This document shows, one piece after another, positions 52,975-62,507 of a DNA stretch of 64,000 bases. The notes under the pieces are model-generated. The model did no database searches, was not told the origin of the DNA, and saw only the letters and a program-made list of their open reading frames with translations. A program made the position numbers and the translations under genes. This DNA is from Streptomyces lanatus (GTDB lineage Bacteria > Actinomycetota > Actinomycetes > Streptomycetales > Streptomycetaceae), in assembly GCF_014655715.1 (NCBI RefSeq), contig NZ_BNBM01000004.1:42897-106896 (forward strand), read 5' to 3'. Position 1 is the stretch's first letter; every line of letters begins with the position of its first letter.

Positions 52975-55900
52975 GCGCCGCCGAGCTGGTGTCGGAACTG
53001 GCCGCCGTAGGAGTCGAGTTGTGGGAGGAGGACGGGCGTATCCGCTTCCGGGCGCCGCAGGGCGCGCTCACCGAGGAGCTGCGCGAGCGGCTGCGCGCCG
53101 ACCGTGACGCCGTACTCGTCTACCTCCGGGACCCGTTCGCCGAGCCCCTCGTGCCCGACCCGGACGGGCGGCACCTGCCGTTCCCGCTGACCGAGGTGCA
53201 GTCCTCGTACCTGCTGGGCCGCACGGACGTGTTCGCCCACGGGGGGATCGGCTGCCACGCCTATCTGGAGTACGAGTTGCCCAGCAGCGTTGCTCCCGAG
53301 CGGGTGGCCGACGTGTGGCGGGCGCTCGTGAAACGGCACGACTCGCTGCGCACGGTGTACCACCCGGACGGGCAGCAGGTACTCAAGGACCTGCCGCCGT
53401 ACGACATCCCCGTGGCGGGGGCCGACGAGGCCGACCGGCTGCGCGGGGAGCTGGCGCAGCGCACCTACGACCCGGCCGTGTGGCCGCTGTTCGACGTGCG
53501 GCTCACGCACTCCCCGGAGCGGCTGCTGGTGCACCTCTCCGTCGATCTGCTGGTCACCGACTTCTCCGGTGTCCAGCAACTCCTCGGTGAGCTGGAGCAG
53601 TTGTGCCTGGAGCCGGACCGGGCGCTCGCGGCCGTGCCCGTCTCCTTCCGTGACCACGTGCTCGCCGAGCGGCGGTTGCGCGACAGCGCCCGGTGGGCCC
53701 GGGACCGCGGCTACTGGCTGGACCGCCTCGACGCGCTGCCGCCCGCCCCCGAACTCCCTGTCCTGGCCGAGGAGTCGGGCGAGCTGGTGCGGTTCCGGCG
53801 GCTGGCCGACCGGCTGACCGCCGAGGAGGCGGTGGGCCTGCGGCGCCGGGCCGCCGCGCGCGATCTGACCGTGTCCACCGTGCTGCTCGCCGCCTACGCC
53901 GAGATCATCGGCCGATGGAGCGCCAAGCCGCGGTTCACGCTCAACCTGCCGGTGTTCGCCAAGCGTCCGGTGCACCCCGACATCGGGCGGGTGGTCGGCG
54001 ACTTCACGTCCGTGACCCTGCTGGCGGTCGAGCCGGAGGCCGAGGTCTCCTTCTCGGAGCGGGCTCGCGCGCTCGGCGGGCGGCTCTTCGAGGATCTCGA
54101 CCACGGGCTGTACTCGGGCGTCGAGGTGCTGCGCGAGGCTGCCCGCCGCTCGCGGCCCGCGCTGATGCCGGTGGTGTTCACCAGCACCCTCCAGGGCGCC
54201 GAGGCGCCGCAGACCGGCGCCGGGCGAGTGGTCTACGGCGTCACTCAGACGCCGCAGGTGTGGATCGACTGCCAGGTGATGGAGTCGGGCGGCGAAATCC
54301 TGCTCGGCTGGGACGTGCGGGAGGGCGTGCTGCCGGAGGGGCTGACGGAGGACGCGTTCGGCGCGTTCGCCGCGCTCGTAAGGGAGTTGGCCGCGTCTGA
54401 CGAGCCGTGGAACGGCGTCGCCGATCCGGTGCGGCTGCCCGAGGCGCAGGCGGCCCGGCAGGCGGAGGTCAACGCCACCGGACGGCCGCTGCCGGAAGGG
54501 CTGCTGCATGAGCGGGTCTTCGGCGCGGCCGCCGAACATCCCGACCGTCCGGCGGTCATCGCGGCCGACCGCACGCTCACATACGCCGAACTCGTCGCGC
54601 ACGCCCATGCGGTGGCCGCGCGGCTGCGTGAGACGGGGGTCGCGGCGGGCGACCGGGTGGCCATCGTGATGGACAAGGGCTGGGAGCAGGTCCCGGCTGT
54701 GCTCGGTGTCCTGCACGCCGGCTGCGTGTACGTGCCGGTCGACACCGTCCACCCGCCCGCGCGCCGCGCCCAGGTGCTGGCCTCCAGCGGGGCGAGCGTC
54801 GTGCTCACGCAGACACGTCTCGACGGCGCGTACGAGGTGCCGTCGATCGCCGTCGACACGCTGGAGCCGTCGCCGTACGCGCCCGAGCCCCGGCGGGTGG
54901 ACCCCGGCGAGGCGGCGTACATCATCTACACCTCCGGTTCGACCGGGGAGCCCAAGGGCGTCGAGGTCTCGCACCGGGCCGCGCTCAACACGATCGCCGA
55001 CATCGACGAGCGGTTCGGCGTGGGACCCGATGACCGGGTCCTCGGGCTCGCCCAGCTGGGCTTCGACCTGTCCGTCTACGACCTGTTCGGCCCGCTGGCC
55101 CACGGCGGCACGCTGGTACTGCCGGACGCCGAGCGCCGCGGCGACCCCTCGCACTGGGCCCGGCTGGCGGCCCGCCACCGCGTGACGCTGTGGAACTCGG
55201 TGCCCGCGCAGTTGCAGATGCTGTACGACTACCTGGCCTCCGCCACCGGCTCCGGGGACGTGGCGGGCCTGTCGGACCTGCGGCTCGGGCTGCTGTCCGG
55301 TGACTGGATTCCCGTACGGCTGCCGGACCGGGTACGCGCGCTGCTGCCGGGGCTGCGGCTGATCAGCCTCGGCGGGGCCACCGAGGCGGCGATCTGGTCC
55401 ATCCACCATCCCATCGAGCAACCCGTCGACACCGACCGGCCGAGCATCCTGTACGGCAGGCCGCTCACCAACCAGACCTTCCACGTCCTTGACGATGCCC
55501 TGCGGCCCCGCCCGGACTGGGTGCCGGGCGAGCTGTGCATCGGCGGCAGCGGGCTGGCGCTCGGCTACCACGGTGACCCGGAGACCACGGCCCTGCGGTT
55601 CATCACCCATCCCGTTACCGGGGAGCGGCTGTACCGCACCGGTGACCTGGGCCGATGGCTGCCGAGCGGCGACATCGAGTTCCTGGGCCGCAAGGACGGG
55701 CAGGTCAAGATCCGCGGTCACCGCATCGAACTCGCCGAGGTCGAGGCCGCGTTGACGGGGCATCCGGCGATCGGGGCGGCCGCCGCCCTCGCCGTCGGCG
55801 ACGATCCGCTGCAACGCCGTCTGGTCGCCTTCGCGGAACCGGCGCGCCTCGCGAACGGGCGGGCCGCCCAGCCGGACCAGGCACTGATACGGCGGGCCCG

Positions 55901-58388
55901 CGAAGCGGGTGACGCGGTCGAGGTCGCCGAGCCGGAGCGGATCGACGAGTTCGCCCGGCTGCTGGACGAGGCATCGTTGGCCTCCATGCTCGACGCACTG
56001 CGTGCCCGCGGCCTGTTCACGGCGCCCGACGCCATCCACACCGCCGACGAGGTGGCCGCCACGGCGGCCGCACCACGTCACCACCGGGTGATCCGGCGCT
56101 GGCTGTCCGTGCTGGCCGACGAGGGCCTGCTCGAGCTGCTGGACACGGGCCGCTACCGGCTCGCCGCCGAACCCCCGTCGGCGACGGCGGCCTGGGACCG
56201 GGTGGCCGCTGTCTGGAGCGATGAGCTGGGACCGACCGAGCTGCTGGCCTATCTGCGTGCCAACGCCGATCAGTTGGGCGAGCTGATGCAGGACCGGATC
56301 GCCGCCGTCGACCTGCTCTTCCCCGAAGCCCGCATGGAGACGGCCGACGCCGCCTACCGCGAGAACGTCATGTCCGCCTACCTCAACCGCGTCCTCGCCG
56401 CGGCCCTGCGTTCGGCCGCCGAGGCGCAGGCCCCCGGCCGGCCGCTGCGGGTGCTGGAAGTGGGCGCCGGGACCGGGGCGAGCACGGCGGGTGCACTCGC
56501 CGCGCTCGATGGACTCCCGGTGGAGTGGCTGTTCACCGATGTCAGCCCGTTCTTCCTGGACCGGGCGCGGGAACGGTTCGGGCCGGATCCGCGGCTGCGG
56601 TACGGGCTGTATGACGTGGACGGCGACCCGGTCGAGCAGGGACTGGCCATCAACTCGTTCGACGTGGTGGTCTGCGCGGGCGTGCTGAACAACGCCCGGG
56701 ACACGGCGGCGACACTCAGCGCACTGCGCTCGGTCCTCGTCCCCGGCGGGCTGCTGCTGGTCACCGAACCGACGCGGGAACACTACGAGATCCTGATCTC
56801 GCAGGCGTTCATGATGACCGGCGCCGAGGACCTGCGCCGCACCGACGACGCGGACGCCACCTTCGTCACGCGCGACCAGTGGCTGCGGCTGTTCGCGGAG
56901 GCGGGCGGGCGCAACGAGGTGTGCCTGCCGAAGCCGGGGCATGCGCTGGAGCCGTTGGGCCAGCACGTCTTCGCCGTCCGTTTCAAGACCGACCGGGTGC
57001 CCGTGGATGCGGATGAGGTCGGCGACCACCTCGCGGCGCGGCTCCCGGCCTACATGCTGCCCGCCGCGCTGCACATCGTGGACGGGCTTCCGCTGACGGC
57101 CAACGGCAAGGTGGACCGCAAGGCGCTGACAGTGCGGGCTGCTGCCGCCGTCGTGTCGGAGGAAGGCCCAAGGCGGACGGCCCAGGCAGACCAAGTGGCC
57201 GAGCCTTCCGATGCGTTGGAGGGGCGACTCGTCGATGTCGTCGCCCGGGCTCTCGGTGTCGCGGCCGTCGACCGGGAGCGCAGCCTGTTCGACCTCGGTG
57301 CGGACTCGCTGATCCTCGCGCAGCTGTCGGCCCGGCTGATCGAGGAAGTACCGGAGGCCGCGGACCAGCAGTTCGACACGCTGCTTCGGGAGTTGCTGAA
57401 CCGTCCGACGGTCGCCGCCCTGGCACTCCATCTGCGGGGCACGGCCGAGGTCACCGGCTCTGGGACGGGCGAGGCGAGCGCGCTGCTGCCCCTCGGTGAC
57501 GCGCCGGACGGCGGGGTGCTCCAGGTGCTGGTGCACGAGGGAATCGGCACCATGGCCCCGTACCGCGACCTCGCGGCCCGGCTGGGCGCGTACGGTCCGC
57601 TCGTCGGGCTGGCCGTCGGCGACGTCGAAGCGTGCGTGGACCTCCCGGCGGACGCGTTTGTGGAGCGGCTCGCGGCCGAACACGTACGGCGGTTGACCGC
57701 GACCGGGGCCGAACGGTTCCGGCTCACCGGCTACTGCCTGGGTGGACAGCTCGCCACTGAGATCGCCCGGCAGCTCACCGAGAGCGGGGCGCATGTCGAG
57801 CGGCTGACGGTGGTCAGCAGCAGCCCTCCCGCGTTCGTGTGCGAGGACGAGCTGCTGATCGAGCATGCCTTCGCGCGGGTGCTGGGCGCGGACCCGGAGG
57901 CGGCCGGATATCCGGGCGACGAGGAGGAGTTGGGGGCCGCGCTGCGGGCGGTCTTGGACGCCACGCCGGGCCGGGTGCCGGCCGGCGCCTTCGCCGCGCT
58001 GTGCGGGGAGGCGCGGTTGGAGGCGGTGGCCCGCCGGATGCGGGCCCTGGGTGACGTGCCGCAGCAGGAGCGGCTGGCGGCGATCGCGCGCACCCTGGGC
58101 GGGGACGGCAGCGAGGCGGCCCATGTGCCGGGCCTTTACCGGGTGTTCCGGCACGCCTTCGCCGCCGGCTCGCTGCACACCACACAGCCGTACGCGGGCG
58201 ACATCACCCTCGTCCAGCCGCGGGGTCGGCTGCGGTTCCTCGCCGGGTTCGGGCAGGAGGCGGACGAGCTGTGGCGTGACGTGTGCCTCGGCGATCTGAC
58301 GGTGGTCGACGTCGACGGCGACCACTTCAGCTGCCTACGCGCGCCGCACGTCGACCAGGTGGCCTTCGCGGCCGGCGGCACACCGTGA
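52971..58388 (+). CDS. NRPS 2: docking-Cy-A(MT)-PCP-TE
   Basis: An 1805-residue terminal synthetase. A TubC-like docking domain covers about 1-55. The Cy domain is about 65-500, with DLLVTDFSG at 192 in place of D-x4-D-x2-S. The A domain has P-loop [11 protein letters not shown] near 653 and a cysteine-type pocket I read as DLYNLSLIWK. A methyltransferase insert carries a canonical SAM loop (VLEVGAGTGAST near 1161), as in PchF and HMWP1. PCP Ser is 1446. The terminal thioesterase (about 1507-1805) has Cys 1589 in the elbow GYCLGG where serine is usual, and His 1785 in GDHFS. The start GTG overlaps the NRPS 1 stop. Confidence 0.9.
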   Translation: MSAAELVSELAAVGVELWEEDGRIRFRAPQGALTEELRERLRADRDAVLVYLRDPFAEPLVPDPDGRHLPFPLTEVQSSYLLGRTDVFAHGGIGCHAYLEYELPSSVAPERVADVWRALVKRHDSLRTVYHPDGQQVLKDLPPYDIPVAGADEADRLRGELAQRTYDPAVWPLFDVRLTHSPERLLVHLSVDLLVTDFSGVQQLLGELEQLCLEPDRALAAVPVSFRDHVLAERRLRDSARWARDRGYWLDRLDALPPAPELPVLAEESGELVRFRRLADRLTAEEAVGLRRRAAARDLTVSTVLLAAYAEIIGRWSAKPRFTLNLPVFAKRPVHPDIGRVVGDFTSVTLLAVEPEAEVSFSERARALGGRLFEDLDHGLYSGVEVLREAARRSRPALMPVVFTSTLQGAEAPQTGAGRVVYGVTQTPQVWIDCQVMESGGEILLGWDVREGVLPEGLTEDAFGAFAALVRELAASDEPWNGVADPVRLPEAQAARQAEVNATGRPLPEGLLHERVFGAAAEHPDRPAVIAADRTLTYAELVAHAHAVAARLRETGVAAGDRVAIVMDKGWEQVPAVLGVLHAGCVYVPVDTVHPPARRAQVLASSGASVVLTQTRLDGAYEVPSIAVDTLEPSPYAPEPRRVDPGEAAYIIYTSGSTGEPKGVEVSHRAALNTIADIDERFGVGPDDRVLGLAQLGFDLSVYDLFGPLAHGGTLVLPDAERRGDPSHWARLAARHRVTLWNSVPAQLQMLYDYLASATGSGDVAGLSDLRLGLLSGDWIPVRLPDRVRALLPGLRLISLGGATEAAIWSIHHPIEQPVDTDRPSILYGRPLTNQTFHVLDDALRPRPDWVPGELCIGGSGLALGYHGDPETTALRFITHPVTGERLYRTGDLGRWLPSGDIEFLGRKDGQVKIRGHRIELAEVEAALTGHPAIGAAAALAVGDDPLQRRLVAFAEPARLANGRAAQPDQALIRRAREAGDAVEVAEPERIDEFARLLDEASLASMLDALRARGLFTAPDAIHTADEVAATAAAPRHHRVIRRWLSVLADEGLLELLDTGRYRLAAEPPSATAAWDRVAAVWSDELGPTELLAYLRANADQLGELMQDRIAAVDLLFPEARMETADAAYRENVMSAYLNRVLAAALRSAAEAQAPGRPLRVLEVGAGTGASTAGALAALDGLPVEWLFTDVSPFFLDRARERFGPDPRLRYGLYDVDGDPVEQGLAINSFDVVVCAGVLNNARDTAATLSALRSVLVPGGLLLVTEPTREHYEILISQAFMMTGAEDLRRTDDADATFVTRDQWLRLFAEAGGRNEVCLPKPGHALEPLGQHVFAVRFKTDRVPVDADEVGDHLAARLPAYMLPAALHIVDGLPLTANGKVDRKALTVRAAAAVVSEEGPRRTAQADQVAEPSDALEGRLVDVVARALGVAAVDRERSLFDLGADSLILAQLSARLIEEVPEAADQQFDTLLRELLNRPTVAALALHLRGTAEVTGSGTGEASALLPLGDAPDGGVLQVLVHEGIGTMAPYRDLAARLGAYGPLVGLAVGDVEACVDLPADAFVERLAAEHVRRLTATGAERFRLTGYCLGGQLATEIARQLTESGAHVERLTVVSSSPPAFVCEDELLIEHAFARVLGADPEAAGYPGDEEELGAALRAVLDATPGRVPAGAFAALCGEARLEAVARRMRALGDVPQQERLAAIARTLGGDGSEAAHVPGLYRVFRHAFAAGSLHTTQPYAGDITLVQPRGRLRFLAGFGQEADELWRDVCLGDLTVVDVDGDHFSCLRAPHVDQVAFAAGGTP

Positions 58389-59500
58389 ACCGGGGCCGTA
58401 CCGCCCCGGTCGCGGTGGGCGTGGTCGGGGCTGCCGGGGCGGTGGGCCGGGCCGTGCTGGAGGAGTTGCTGCGGCTCGGCGTCGGGCCGGTGCGGGCGGC
58501 GGTGCGCCGCCCGCATCGCCGGGCCCTGCCCGCGGGGGTGGAGCTGTGGTCCGAACCGGTGGACGTGACCGACGCCCGTGCCCTCGCCGCGTTCTGCGCC
58601 GAGTGCCAGGTCGTCGTCAATGCCACCGGGCCTGTTCGGGCGGTCGGCCACCGTGTCGCCGAGGCCGCCCTTGCGTCGGGCGCGGACCTGGTCGACGTCA
58701 ACGACACCGCCGAGCTGCCCGAACCTCCCTCGTACGCACGGCTGTTGCGGTGGCGGACGGTGGTGATCGGGGCCGGGTTGATGCCGGGGTTGGCGGGGCT
58801 GCTACCGGGGCTGCTCGGCATCAGAGCGTCCAACGGATTGCACGGCACCCTGACCGTCCACGTCGGCGGGCTCCCGCACTTCCCGCCCGCCGCCGCCCGG
58901 GACTTCATGGACCGGCTCGCGCGGCCGGGCGGCGAGGTGACGGCCGTCTGGCGCGGTGGGCGTCGGGTGTCCGGTGCGCTCGCGGTGGAGCGAGGGATAC
59001 GACTGCCGTACTTCCCCGGGGCCGTGACGGCGATCCCGTATCTCACCGAGGAGGCCGTGGGTGTCGCCCGGCGGTGCGGGCTCGACGAAGTGCGCTGGTA
59101 CACGGTGTTCGGCGGGGATGCCACGCGTGCCGTACTCGACCGTTACCGTGCCGGGCTCACCCCGGGCCCGGCCGTGGAGATGGCGGCGGCCGAGTTGTCG
59201 CGGGCGACGCTCACCGACCTCGCAGGGCGGCCTCCGTACCAGGTCGTGACTTGCGAACTGGACGGGCGCAGCGGCCTGGTGCTCACCGGCACCGACTCCT
59301 CCGCCCTGACCGGCAGCGCCGCTGCGCACGCCGCGCTCACCCTGCTCGACGGTGAACTCCCGCCTGGGCAGCGCCATTTCGCTGATCTTCCGGATCCCGG
59401 CCGCATCGTCCGTCGTATCGCCCACGGCCCGGCCGTACGCGAACTGCGACTGCTGGACCGGCCCTTGGCCGACCTCCCCGTGGAAGAGGGAATCCTATGA
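58385..59500 (+). CDS. saccharopine-dehydrogenase-like NAD(P) oxidoreductase
   Basis: A 371-residue protein with an N-terminal Rossmann domain (GVVGAAGAVGRAVLEEL) and the VVVNATGPV and DLVDVNDTAELP segments of saccharopine dehydrogenase-like reductases. The C-terminal part (GGDATRAVLDRYRAGLTPGP) is less conserved. The GTG overlaps the NRPS 2 stop. Together with the next gene it gives the cluster two reductases, perhaps for two different imines or for releasing the chain. Specific reaction unknown. Confidence 0.8.
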   Translation: MNRGRTAPVAVGVVGAAGAVGRAVLEELLRLGVGPVRAAVRRPHRRALPAGVELWSEPVDVTDARALAAFCAECQVVVNATGPVRAVGHRVAEAALASGADLVDVNDTAELPEPPSYARLLRWRTVVIGAGLMPGLAGLLPGLLGIRASNGLHGTLTVHVGGLPHFPPAAARDFMDRLARPGGEVTAVWRGGRRVSGALAVERGIRLPYFPGAVTAIPYLTEEAVGVARRCGLDEVRWYTVFGGDATRAVLDRYRAGLTPGPAVEMAAAELSRATLTDLAGRPPYQVVTCELDGRSGLVLTGTDSSALTGSAAAHAALTLLDGELPPGQRHFADLPDPGRIVRRIAHGPAVRELRLLDRPLADLPVEEGIL

Positions 59501-60582
59501 CCCGAGTCGTCGTCTGCGGTACCGGTTTCGGCCGGGTGTACCTCAGTGCCTTCCGGAAGCCGGGGCCGGACTTCGCGCTCCAACTGACCGGCGTGCTCGG
59601 CCGGGGCAGCCCCCGCTCCAAGGCGTGTGCCGAGGCTTACGGCGTTCCCCTGCTCACAGACCCCGACGACGTGCCCGAACTCGCCGACCTGGCCTGTGTG
59701 GTGGTGCCCAACGGGGTCGGCGGCGGGGAAGGCGCCGCGCTCGCGCAGCGGCTGATGGAGCGGGGGGTGCATGTGCTGCACGAGCACCCGATCCATCAGT
59801 CGGAGCTGGCCGCGTGTCTGCGCACCGCGCGCCGACAGGGCGTCCAGTACCGGCTCAACACCTTCTATCCGCACCTCGCGCCGGTACGCCGGTTTCTCGC
59901 CGCGGCCCGGCATCTGGCGGAGCGGCAGGAACTGCTGTACGCGGAGGGTGCCTGCGCCATCCACGTGGCGTACGACCTGATCGACATTCTCGGCCAGGCG
60001 CTCGGCGGGCTGCGGCCCTGGCAGTTCACCGACCCCGCGCCCGGGGGCGGCCCCTTCAGCACCCTGGAGGGCCGTCTCGCCGGTGTCCCGGTCACCCTGC
60101 GCGTCCTGAACCAGCTCGATCCCGAGGACCCGGACAACCACACCCACCTGCTGCACCGCGCCGCCCTCGGCTTCGCCGGCGGCACCCTCACCCTGGCGAG
60201 CACGCACGGCCCCGTCCTGTGGAGCCCGGCCCTGCCCGCGCCCCGCGGCGACGACGGCGAGCTGGACTTCGACAGCGAGGCACACCGGCTGGTGCACCTG
60301 CCGAGCGTGCAGCCGGTCGGCCCCGCCGAGGCTCCCACGCACCGCGAGGTGTACACCGAGGTCTGGCCGGAGGGCGTACGGCGGGCCCTGCGCGCCATGG
60401 TCGACGCGGCGGAGGCGGGCGAGGACCCGATGCGCGCCGGCCAGTATCACCTCACCCTCAGCCAGATCTGGCAGGACCTCACGACCCGGCTCGGCTATCC
60501 CGAGTTGGTCCGGCGCCCCGCCCCCGAGCCGGTCACCGCGCCGGACCTGGCCGCGGCCGTACGTGAGCGGGAGGGCCTGTGA
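59497..60582 (+). CDS. thiazolinyl imide reductase (Irp3/YbtU/PchG type)
   Basis: A 361-residue NADPH-dependent reductase that converts a carrier-bound thiazoline to thiazolidine. N-terminal VVVCGTGFGRVYLSAF, then CVVVPNGVGGGEGAAL, GVHVLHEHPIH and the conserved YRLNTFYPHLAPVRRF, all typical of the Irp3 family. Its ATG overlaps the previous stop (ATGA). The reduced ring would be the substrate for N-methylation by the MT domain of NRPS 2, as in pyochelin; that link is inferred. Confidence 0.88.
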   Translation: MTRVVVCGTGFGRVYLSAFRKPGPDFALQLTGVLGRGSPRSKACAEAYGVPLLTDPDDVPELADLACVVVPNGVGGGEGAALAQRLMERGVHVLHEHPIHQSELAACLRTARRQGVQYRLNTFYPHLAPVRRFLAAARHLAERQELLYAEGACAIHVAYDLIDILGQALGGLRPWQFTDPAPGGGPFSTLEGRLAGVPVTLRVLNQLDPEDPDNHTHLLHRAALGFAGGTLTLASTHGPVLWSPALPAPRGDDGELDFDSEAHRLVHLPSVQPVGPAEAPTHREVYTEVWPEGVRRALRAMVDAAEAGEDPMRAGQYHLTLSQIWQDLTTRLGYPELVRRPAPEPVTAPDLAAAVREREGL

Positions 60583-61685
60583 CCAGCGCGGTCGCCGCCT
60601 TCAACCCGCTCGACCTGAGCCACACCGACGACCCGTACCCGCGGCTGGCCGCACTGCGTCGCGAGCGGCCGGTCTCCATGCCGCTGCCGGGCTGGCACGT
60701 GGTCGTGCGGGACGCCGACGTACGGGCGGTGCTGGCGGCCCCGGAGGTGTGGTCGAGCCGACGCAACAACACCTCCGTTCCGGAAACCGCGGAAGCGGAC
60801 CGGGGGTTGGCCCTGTCACAGCTCGACCCGCCCGCACACACGCGGCTTCGGCGTCTCCTCTCCCCCGCCTTCGCGCGGAGCATCGTGGCGGGGCTGGAAC
60901 CCGTCGTGCGGGAGCGGGCCGAGACACTGGCGGACCAGCTCAAGGGTGGGGCGGATCTTGTGCCCGCGTTCGCCGCTCCGCTGCCGCGTGCCGTGCTGGC
61001 CGCATTCTGCGGGGTGGGTGAGGGCGACGCGGCGGAATACGACCGTTGGGCGGCCGGGTTCACGGATCTGCTGGGCCATCGGGCCCGTCCCGAGTGGCCC
61101 GCGTTCGAGCGGTGGGCGCTGCGGGCCGCCGAAGGCCCTGCCCTGGGCGGCGTACTGGGGCGTCTGGACCGAACGGAGGCCGTGACCTTCCTGCACTTCC
61201 TGATCGTGGCCGGCGTGCCCAACCTCCGCCATGCGCTGGGGAATCTGGTGCTGCGGCTGCTGCGGGAGGAGCACTGGCGGACCGATGGGCTGGCGGAGGC
61301 GATCGAGGAGTCGCTGCGGCTCGATCCGCCGGCCCTGTGGCAGATGCGTACCGCCACCCGGGACGCCGTCCTGGCGGACACGCCGGTACGGGCCGGGGAG
61401 CGGGTGATCGCCGTGGTCGCGTCCGCCAACCGTGACCCTGCGCGGTGGGGCGAGGACGCCGACGCGTTCCGGCCCGGCCGGGCTGGGCTGCGGGCCCATC
61501 TGGCCTTCGGCAAGGGCCCGCACGCCTGCCTCGGTGCCTCGCTCACCCGGCTCCAACTGCGGGTCGCCGCCGAGGTGTTGATCGAGCGGTATCCGGGGCT
61601 GCGGCTCGCGCCCGACTTCCGTTTCCGCCGTGCCGGCGACTTCATGAGCCGCGGTCCCGCGGCGCTTCCCGTCCTTTTGGAGTGA
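60579..61685 (+). CDS. cytochrome P450, atypical I-helix
   Basis: A 368-residue P450, short for the family. The heme ligand is Cys in FGKGPHACLGASL; the ExxR helix is EESLRLDPPALWQMR. The I-helix reads LIVAGVPNLRHALGN, with no acid-alcohol pair (the usual A-G-x-D/E-T-T), so oxygen activation may be unusual or substrate-assisted. It lies in the NRPS operon by GTGA overlap and probably oxidises the peptide, for example a thiazoline to thiazole or a hydroxylation. The coelibactin cluster also has a P450. Confidence 0.88.
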   Translation: MTSAVAAFNPLDLSHTDDPYPRLAALRRERPVSMPLPGWHVVVRDADVRAVLAAPEVWSSRRNNTSVPETAEADRGLALSQLDPPAHTRLRRLLSPAFARSIVAGLEPVVRERAETLADQLKGGADLVPAFAAPLPRAVLAAFCGVGEGDAAEYDRWAAGFTDLLGHRARPEWPAFERWALRAAEGPALGGVLGRLDRTEAVTFLHFLIVAGVPNLRHALGNLVLRLLREEHWRTDGLAEAIEESLRLDPPALWQMRTATRDAVLADTPVRAGERVIAVVASANRDPARWGEDADAFRPGRAGLRAHLAFGKGPHACLGASLTRLQLRVAAEVLIERYPGLRLAPDFRFRRAGDFMSRGPAALPVLLE

Positions 61686-61688
61686 TGA

Positions 61689-62483
61689 GTGACCCCTGTG
61701 ACCAGTAACGCCAGTTCCGCCCCGTCGCTGTGGCTGCGCCGACCCGTACCCAGAGCGGCGGCGTCGGTCTCCCTGGTGTGCTTCCCGCACGCGGGCGGCA
61801 GTGCCGCGTTCTACACCGCGTGGGGCCGGCTCCTGCCGCCCCACGTCGAGCTCGTCGCCGTGCAGTATCCAGGCAGGCAGGACCGGCTCGCGGAACCCGC
61901 CGCCGAGTCCATGGACGAGCTGGCCGAGGCCGTCGCCGAGGTGCTGCGCGCGGACCGTCCGGACCGGGAACGCGTCCTGTTCGGGCACAGCATGGGTGCC
62001 TCGGTCGCGTGGGAGACCGCTCTACGGCTGGAAGCCTCGGGCACTCCGCCACGGCATGTCTTCGTCTCCGGCCGCCCCGGCCCGCGCCGCCAGCGGCCCG
62101 GCAGCGTTCATCTCCGCGACGACGACGGCCTCGCCGCAGAGTTGCGCCGCCTCGACGGCACCCACGCCGAGCTGCTCGAAGACCCGGAGGTACGGGCCGT
62201 ACTGCTGCCTTCGGTACGCGCCGACTACCACCTCATCGAGACCTACCGCCCGGATCCGGCGGCCCGGCTGAGCTGCCCGCTCACCGCGCTCACCGGTGAC
62301 CGCGACGAGGAGGCGCCGGTGGCGGACGTCGCGGCCTGGAGCACCGCGACCGAGGGCGCGTTCAGCAGCCTGGTGCTGCCGGGCGGCCACTTCTACCTGG
62401 TCCCGCAGGTGGAGCGAGTCGTCGCCTCCGTCCTCGACGCGTGCGGCGCGTCGGCGCCCGCCGCCCACCCGGTGTTCCCCTGA
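61689..62483 (+). CDS. type II thioesterase
   Basis: A 264-residue external thioesterase of the RifR/GrsT group. Landmarks are CFPHAGGSAAFY, VQYPGRQDRL, nucleophile FGHSMGASVAWE, Asp in LTGDRDEEAP and His in LPGGHFYLV. It would clear misloaded carrier domains of the two NRPSs. The start GTG 61689 is nearest the P450 stop; GTG 61698 is an alternative. Confidence 0.9.
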   Translation: MTPVTSNASSAPSLWLRRPVPRAAASVSLVCFPHAGGSAAFYTAWGRLLPPHVELVAVQYPGRQDRLAEPAAESMDELAEAVAEVLRADRPDRERVLFGHSMGASVAWETALRLEASGTPPRHVFVSGRPGPRRQRPGSVHLRDDDGLAAELRRLDGTHAELLEDPEVRAVLLPSVRADYHLIETYRPDPAARLSCPLTALTGDRDEEAPVADVAAWSTATEGAFSSLVLPGGHFYLVPQVERVVASVLDACGASAPAAHPVFP

Positions 62484-62507
62484 CCTGATCGTCCTGACTG
62501 GAGCGAC

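Noticed and set aside
52947..58325. A 1792-residue minus-strand open frame opposite NRPS 2
   Set aside because: It lacks recognisable domains and mirrors the NRPS codons; it is an antisense shadow caused by high third-position GC.
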